Source: Humitalea sp038323655 (GTDB lineage: Bacteria; Pseudomonadota; Alphaproteobacteria; Acetobacterales; Acetobacteraceae). From it: DNA of 28,925 nt. The notes under the pieces are model-generated. The model saw nothing but the letters and a program-made list of their open reading frames with translations. It had not been told where the DNA came from and searched no databases. A program made the translations under genes and the position numbers. Below are positions 25,177 to 28,925 of the stretch, piece after piece. The stretch's first letter is position 1. Every line of letters starts with the position of its first letter. Where the stretch lies: positions 1 through 28,925 of the forward strand of contig JBBQHE010000018.1 in NCBI GenBank assembly GCA_038323655.1, given 5' to 3'.

Positions 25177-26292
25177 TCAGCTGGTGGGGCGGGTCATGGT
25201 TTCGGTCACGCGCACCGGGGCGTCCGGGCGCAGCCGCTGCAATCCGCGCACGACCACCTGATCCTGCGCCTGGATGCCATCGGTGATTTCGATTTCGCCA
25301 GGCAGGCGCAGGCCGAGCCGCACTTGCAGCCGGCGCGCACGACCATCGCGCACAGCATAGACAAAGGCGCGTTCGCCGATCTGGTCGAGCGCCTCCTCGG
25401 GCACGATCAGCGCGTTCTGCCGCGTCTGCAGGGTCAGCTCCACGGTCAGGAACAGACCGGGGCGCAAGGCCTCGTCCGCGTTGTCGAACTCGCTGATCAG
25501 GCGGATCGTGCGGGTCCCGGGGTCGATGCGCGTGTCGATGATGGTGACCCGGCCATCGAAGCGCCGTGTGCCGTAGGCGGCACTGCGGGCATAGACCGGG
25601 GCACCGACCTGCGCCCGGGCTAGGTTGACCTCCGGCACCGAGAATTCCACCCGCACCCGGCTGACATCATCAAGCGTGGTGACCGGCGTGCCCGGCTGGA
25701 TCAGCGCCCCGGGGCTGACCTGGCGCAGGCCGACGCGGCCGCTGAAGGGGGCGACTTGGCGCAGTTCCTCGATCCGCGCCTGGGCCTGGCGCAGCCGTCC
25801 CTCGGCGCCGCGCGCCAGGGTTTCCAGCTCATCCACCCGGGCCTGGGATACGGCCTGCCCCGCCGGCAGCGCGCGGGCGCGGGTCAGCATGCTGCGGGCA
25901 TTGTCCAACAGGGCGCGGGCCTGGTCGGCCTCGGCGCGCAGGGCGGCGCTATCCAGTTCAACCAGCACGTCGCCTTCGCGCACGCGCTGCCCTTCGGTGA
26001 AGCCGATGGAGGTGATCATGCCGGCGACCTTGGTGGTGATCGTCACCGCTTCGCGCGCACGCACGGTGCCGACGCTTTCAACCCGCTCGATGATCTGGCC
26101 GACGCGCACCGGGGCGACAACGACGGGCACCTGGCCGCCCGGCGGCCCGCCACGCGGGGCCACCGGCTCAGGCTTCTCCAGGCCCATTAGCGCCAGGGGG
26201 CGCGGCACGCCCCAGGCATCGGCCTGGACATGCCAAGCATATCCGCCCGCCCCCATCAGGGCGAGGATGCCGATCTGCAGCCAAGTGCGCAT
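25177..26292 (-). CDS. RND efflux periplasmic adaptor (membrane fusion protein)
   Basis: The 371-residue protein has an N-terminal uncleaved or signal helix (LQIGILALMGAGGYAWHV) without a lipobox. The biotinyl-lipoyl half motif VESVGTVRAREAVTITTKVAGMI follows, then IGFTEGQRVREGDVLVELDS, a helical hairpin (about 115-165, QARALLDNARSMLTRARAL) and the second half motif APFSGRVGLRQVSPGALIQPG. The beta-barrel and membrane-proximal domains include FDGRVTIIDTRIDPGTRTIRL. The Gly- and Pro-rich stretch at about 45-58 is a linker. The family bridges pump and outer-membrane channel. It is the first gene of the two-gene efflux operon, divergent from the hydrolase gene. Confidence 0.93.
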   Translation of the reverse strand: MRTWLQIGILALMGAGGYAWHVQADAWGVPRPLALMGLEKPEPVAPRGGPPGGQVPVVVAPVRVGQIIERVESVGTVRAREAVTITTKVAGMITSIGFTEGQRVREGDVLVELDSAALRAEADQARALLDNARSMLTRARALPAGQAVSQARVDELETLARGAEGRLRQAQARIEELRQVAPFSGRVGLRQVSPGALIQPGTPVTTLDDVSRVRVEFSVPEVNLARAQVGAPVYARSAAYGTRRFDGRVTIIDTRIDPGTRTIRLISEFDNADEALRPGLFLTVELTLQTRQNALIVPEEALDQIGERAFVYAVRDGRARRLQVRLGLRLPGEIEITDGIQAQDQVVVRGLQRLRPDAPVRVTETMTRPTS

Positions 26293-26470
26293 GGGGTGCC
26301 CCGGTGACGTCCAAGCAAGCTAATGGCCATGGATACAACGTATAACAAGTCTCCAGCGGGCGCCGCCTGGCCGGCATCCGCGCTTTGCGTTGCGACACGC
26401 CCATTTTTCAGCCATCCAGGCTGCGCGCGCGAGAAACGACCGCCATTGTGCGGCAAAGGAAGATCCCGCC
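26293..26470. promoter_or_regulatory. Divergent control region between efflux operon and hydrolase
   Basis: This 178-bp spacer is locally richer in A/T than its surroundings. It contains ATAC-aac-GTAT at 26333-26343, a short inverted repeat of the type bound by TetR or MarR dimers. On the minus strand TTGTTA (26343-26348) with CATTAG 17 bases later is a weak promoter candidate for the efflux operon. AAGGA at 26456-26460 serves the hydrolase start. No regulator gene is adjacent. Confidence 0.35.
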
Positions 26471-27355
26471 ATGGCCGACGCCGATATCGACCGTATCCGC
26501 GCCCTGCTCGAAGCAAGCCCCCGCCCGGCGGACCTGGCCGAGCGCCGTGCCCGGCTGGATGGCTTTGGCGCCCGCTATCCCATCGCCGCCGACATTGCCG
26601 TGGCGTCGGTGATGGCCGGCGGGGTCGCGGCCGAATGGACCACCGCCCCCGGCGCCGACCCCGGTCGTGCGATGCTGTTCCTGCACGGCGGCGGCTATGT
26701 CTCGGGATCGATCGCCAGCCATCGGCATATGGTGGCCGAGGTCGGCCGCCGCGCCGGGGTGCGCACCCTGGCACTGGACTACCGGCTCGCGCCCGAACAT
26801 CCCTTTCCCGCCGCGCTGGACGATGCCCTGGCCGGCTACCGCTTCCTGCTGGACCAGGGCTTCTCCGCGCCGAACATCGTGCTGGGCGGCGAAAGCGCCG
26901 GCGGCGGCCTGGCGGTCGCCACCATGGTTTGCCTGCGCGACGCGGGCACACCCCTGCCCGGCTGCGCCTGGCTCAGCTCGCCCTGGACCGACCTTGCCAT
27001 GACCGGTGCCAGCATGGCGGCCAAGGCGGGTATCGACCCGCTGATTTCCCGCGCTTATCTGCAGGAACTGGCCAGCGCCTACCTCGCCGGCGCCGACCCG
27101 GCCGGCCCCCTGGTCAGCCCGCTGCACGCCGATCTGCGCGGCCTGCCGCCGCTGCTGATCCAGGTCGGCTCGGCCGAAACCCTGCTGGATGACGCCGTCC
27201 GCCTGGCCGGCGTGGCCGGTGGCGCCGACCTGCGGGTAACCATGCAGGTCTGGCCGAACATGATCCATGCCTGGACGCTGTTCTATCGCGACGTCGCGGC
27301 CGGGCGGCGTGCGCTGGCCGAGGTCGGGGCCTTTGTCCGCGCGACCCTGGGCTGA
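26471..27355 (+). CDS. Alpha/beta hydrolase, hormone-sensitive-lipase (HSL/bacterial family IV) type
   Basis: The 294-residue esterase-like protein has the oxyanion-hole motif HGGG at 72-75, DYRLAPEHPFPAALDD at about 103-118, the nucleophile elbow GESAGG with Ser142 and a C-terminal His266 in MIHAW. The acid is Asp240 or Asp241 in ETLLDDA. There is no signal peptide, so it is cytosolic. Typical substrates are short-chain acyl esters; a specific role is not evident. ATG 26471 has AAGGA ten bases upstream, and the frame is open further upstream without a better start. It is divergent from the efflux operon, and its end overlaps the likely start of the YeeE/YedE gene. Confidence 0.9.
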   Translation: MADADIDRIRALLEASPRPADLAERRARLDGFGARYPIAADIAVASVMAGGVAAEWTTAPGADPGRAMLFLHGGGYVSGSIASHRHMVAEVGRRAGVRTLALDYRLAPEHPFPAALDDALAGYRFLLDQGFSAPNIVLGGESAGGGLAVATMVCLRDAGTPLPGCAWLSSPWTDLAMTGASMAAKAGIDPLISRAYLQELASAYLAGADPAGPLVSPLHADLRGLPPLLIQVGSAETLLDDAVRLAGVAGGADLRVTMQVWPNMIHAWTLFYRDVAAGRRALAEVGAFVRATLG

Positions 27356-28496
27356 CCCGCTACGGCTGGTCCTGGCCCTGGTGCTGCTGGCCTTGGGTGC
27401 GGCCTGGGCCTGGGCAGGCCAGGGTGGGCGGCAGGCGGCGCTCTGGGGGTTGGGTGCCGCACTCGGCCTGGCACTGTTCCACGCGACCTTCGGCTTCACC
27501 GGCGCCTTTCGTCGGCTATTGGCCGAAGGCCGCGGCGCGGGGCTACGCGCCCAGATGGCGATGCTGGCGGCGGCCAGCCTGCTGTTCCTGCCCGCGATCG
27601 CAGCCGGCAACCTGTTCGGCCAGCCGGTGCGCGGCTTCGTCTTTCCGGTCGGGGCTGCGTTGCTTCTGGGGGCCTTCCTGTTCGGCATCGGCATGCAGCT
27701 TGGCGGCGGCTGCGGCTCGGGCACGCTCTACACGGCGGGATCGGGCACGGCGCCGCGGCTTTGGCTGACGTTGGCAACCTTCATCCTGGGTGCGACCCTG
27801 GCCGCCAGGCAAGCCGATGCCTGGAACGCCTGGCCCGCCATGGCCCCGGTTTCGATGATCGAGACCCTGGGCCTGGCGCCCGCGTTGGCCGGCAGCCTCG
27901 CGCTCTTCGCCGCGGTCTGGGTAGCGTCGGCTGCCTGGGAAAGGCGCAGGCACGGCACCGCCGAACCGCTGCCCTGGCGTGGTGGCCGATGGCTCCAGGG
28001 CCCCTGGCCGCTGCTCTGGGGTGCTCTGGCGCTGGCGGTGCTGAACGCCGCGACCCTGGTGCTGGCTGGGCGGCCCTGGGCCATCACCGCGGCCTTCCCG
28101 CTCTGGGGCTCGCTGCTGGTCGAGGCCGCGGGCTGGGACGACCCGGCTTTTTGGCTTTTCTGGGAGGATCCGACGCGGACCGAGGCGTTGTTACGCCCGC
28201 TGGTCGCCGACCGGACCACGGTCATGGACCTCGGCGTGATGGCCGGCGCCTTCCTGGCCGCGACCCTGTCGGGCCGCGCCTGGTCCTGGACGCTGCCTTC
28301 CCCTGGCGAGGCCTCTGCCGCGATGGTCGGTGGACTGCTGCTGGGGGTGGGTGCGGTGCTCGGCATGGGATGCAACGTCAGCGCCTATTTCGGTGGCATC
28401 GCTTCCGGCAGCCTGCACGGCTGGGTCTGGATCGGCCCGGCCCTGCTGGGCAACTGGGTCGGGCTGCGCCTGCGGCCTGGCTTTGGGCTTTCGTGA
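27333..28496 (+). CDS. YeeE/YedE family transporter (sulfur-compound uptake, TsuA-like)
   Basis: The membrane protein has about ten hydrophobic segments and two copies of the family core. The first is GMQLGGGCGSGTLYTAGSG (Cys codon at 27711) and the second GMGCNVSAYFGGIASGSLHGWVW (Cys codon at 28371). In TsuA/YeeE these conserved cysteines line the thiosulfate path. The next genes look like sulfide dehydrogenase, so transport of thiosulfate, sulfide or sulfane sulfur fits, by inference. The start is uncertain. TTG 27333 with GAGG ten bases upstream overlaps the hydrolase end; GTG 27309, GTG 27381 and the ATG at 27267 inside the hydrolase gene are alternatives. Confidence 0.82.
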   Translation: MSARPWADPLRLVLALVLLALGAAWAWAGQGGRQAALWGLGAALGLALFHATFGFTGAFRRLLAEGRGAGLRAQMAMLAAASLLFLPAIAAGNLFGQPVRGFVFPVGAALLLGAFLFGIGMQLGGGCGSGTLYTAGSGTAPRLWLTLATFILGATLAARQADAWNAWPAMAPVSMIETLGLAPALAGSLALFAAVWVASAAWERRRHGTAEPLPWRGGRWLQGPWPLLWGALALAVLNAATLVLAGRPWAITAAFPLWGSLLVEAAGWDDPAFWLFWEDPTRTEALLRPLVADRTTVMDLGVMAGAFLAATLSGRAWSWTLPSPGEASAAMVGGLLLGVGAVLGMGCNVSAYFGGIASGSLHGWVWIGPALLGNWVGLRLRPGFGLS

Positions 28497-28580
28497 TTTA
28501 TATATTGCACAATCAGCCATGGTTTATTATGTCGCCTGCGGAAAATAACACCTGGGTCATGCCAGGGCACGGAGCTCCCC
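28497..28580 (+). promoter_or_regulatory. AT-rich control island before the cytochrome gene
   Basis: The first half (28497-28530) is strikingly A/T-rich for this genome. It contains ATTG-ca-CAAT at 28504-28513 and a -10-like TATTAT at 28525-28530. A TTGCAC at 28505-28510 would be a -35 only with a too-short 14-base spacer, so promoter elements are not certain. CCTGG-gtcatg-CCAGG at 28551-28566 is a small hairpin, and GGAG at 28571-28574 is the ribosome binding site of the next gene. The island suggests that the cytochrome operon has its own promoter and operator. Confidence 0.45.
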
Positions 28581-28874
28581 ATGCGGCTTGCGCTTGCCTT
28601 TCCCGCCCTCCTGCTTGCCGCCCCCGCGGCGGCCCAGCCGCAGCCCCCGGCGGCGCTGCTGGCCGAGGCCTGCCTCGGCTGCCACGGGCCTGGTGCGGTG
28701 GGCGGCGGCGGTATCGCAGGCCTGGCCGGGCGCCCGGCGCCTGACCTTACGGCGTTGATGCTGGCCTTCCGCGGCAATGAGCGCCCAGGCACCATCATGG
28801 GCCGCATCGCCCGTGGCTATTCCGAGGCCGAGATCACCGCGATCTCCGCCCATCTCGCATGGGTGCCGCGGTGA
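28581..28874 (+). CDS. Small c-type cytochrome, sulfide dehydrogenase FccA/SoxE-like
   Basis: The 97-residue precursor has a Sec signal peptide (ALAFPALLLAAPAAA) cut near AAAQ. It has a single haem motif CLGCH (Cys31, Cys34, His35) and a probable axial Met73 in PGTIMGRIARGYS. The RPGTIMGRIA-GYSEAEITAI ending resembles cytochrome subunits of flavocytochrome c sulfide dehydrogenase, in monohaem form. It would pass electrons from sulfide oxidation to the periplasmic cytochrome pool. Its TGA is followed within 12 bases by a Tat-signal protein, as expected for fccA-fccB. Confidence 0.8.
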   Translation: MRLALAFPALLLAAPAAAQPQPPAALLAEACLGCHGPGAVGGGGIAGLAGRPAPDLTALMLAFRGNERPGTIMGRIARGYSEAEITAISAHLAWVPR

Positions 28875-28885
28875 GGCGCCCGGCC

Positions 28886-28925
28886 ATGGCCCTTTCCCGC
28901 CGCGCGCTGTTCGCAGCCCCCCTGC
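28886..28925 (+). CDS. Start of a Tat-exported protein, probably sulfide dehydrogenase flavoprotein (FccB), cut by window end
   Basis: Only 13 codons are visible: MALSRRALFAAPL, a twin-arginine signal start. GAGG nine bases upstream supports ATG 28886; a GTG overlapping the cytochrome stop (28871) is in the same frame. The assignment to FccB rests on context only: a small FccA-like cytochrome gene directly upstream, and the fact that FccB precursors carry Tat signals. Confidence 0.45.
   Translation, partial: MALSRRALFAAPL

Noticed and set aside
22521..25286. A 921-codon open frame on the plus strand
   Set aside because: It is antisense to the RND pump gene over its full length, is His/Gln/Arg/Asp-rich with no recognisable domain, and is explained by high GC at third positions of the real gene.

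Overview
The window is a very GC-rich bacterial chromosome segment. Its gene content is that of an alphaproteobacterium, and an Acetobacteraceae (Roseomonas-like) host is my best guess from protein style, gene density and frequent ATGA start/stop overlaps. That guess is inference, because no rRNA or other taxonomic marker is present. I see no mobile element, CRISPR array, tRNA or rRNA. The first ~116 bases are C/G homopolymers of poor quality and look like a contig edge.

Left part (1-7871): the C-terminal end of an SRAP (HMCES/YedK-like) protein; a convergent zinc-ribbon plus SAM methyltransferase; then a purine/ureide cluster. That cluster has 5-hydroxyisourate hydrolase (uraH) and an FAD/NAD(P) monooxygenase-like protein on the minus strand, divergent from an M20-type allantoate/N-carbamoyl amidohydrolase. 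A perfect 8+8 inverted repeat lies in the divergent spacer. A six-helix membrane chemoreceptor and serA (phosphoglycerate dehydrogenase with ACT domain) follow on the plus strand.

Middle (7872-19349, all minus strand): two complete ABC importers arranged head to tail with no gap above 30 bp. First comes a branched-chain-amino-acid-type system (LivG, LivF, binding protein, LivH, LivM). It is followed by a peptide/nickel-type system (OppD, OppF, two paralogous family-5 binding proteins, DppB, DppC). The spacing suggests one transcript of eleven genes. It ends flush against serA with no intergenic base.

Next (19557-21876, minus strand): a tightly coupled set of a two-domain extradiol-type (VOC) dioxygenase, a 4,5-dihydroxyphthalate-decarboxylase-like protein, a 21-codon micro-ORF with a strong ribosome binding site, and a DoxX membrane protein. 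This looks like a small aromatic-degradation operon.

Right part: a two-gene RND efflux operon (adaptor then pump, minus strand, no outer-membrane factor) divergent from an HSL-family alpha/beta hydrolase. The end of the window holds a YeeE/YedE sulfur-compound transporter, an AT-rich regulatory island, a small c-type cytochrome resembling the sulfide-dehydrogenase subunit FccA, and the first codons of a Tat-exported protein that is probably the FccB flavoprotein.

The points I would look at first are the 11-gene dual-transporter operon, the coupled micro-ORF before doxX, the inverted repeat in the purine-gene spacer, and the uncharacterised flavoenzyme beside uraH. I did not find a clearly new defence or RNA system.
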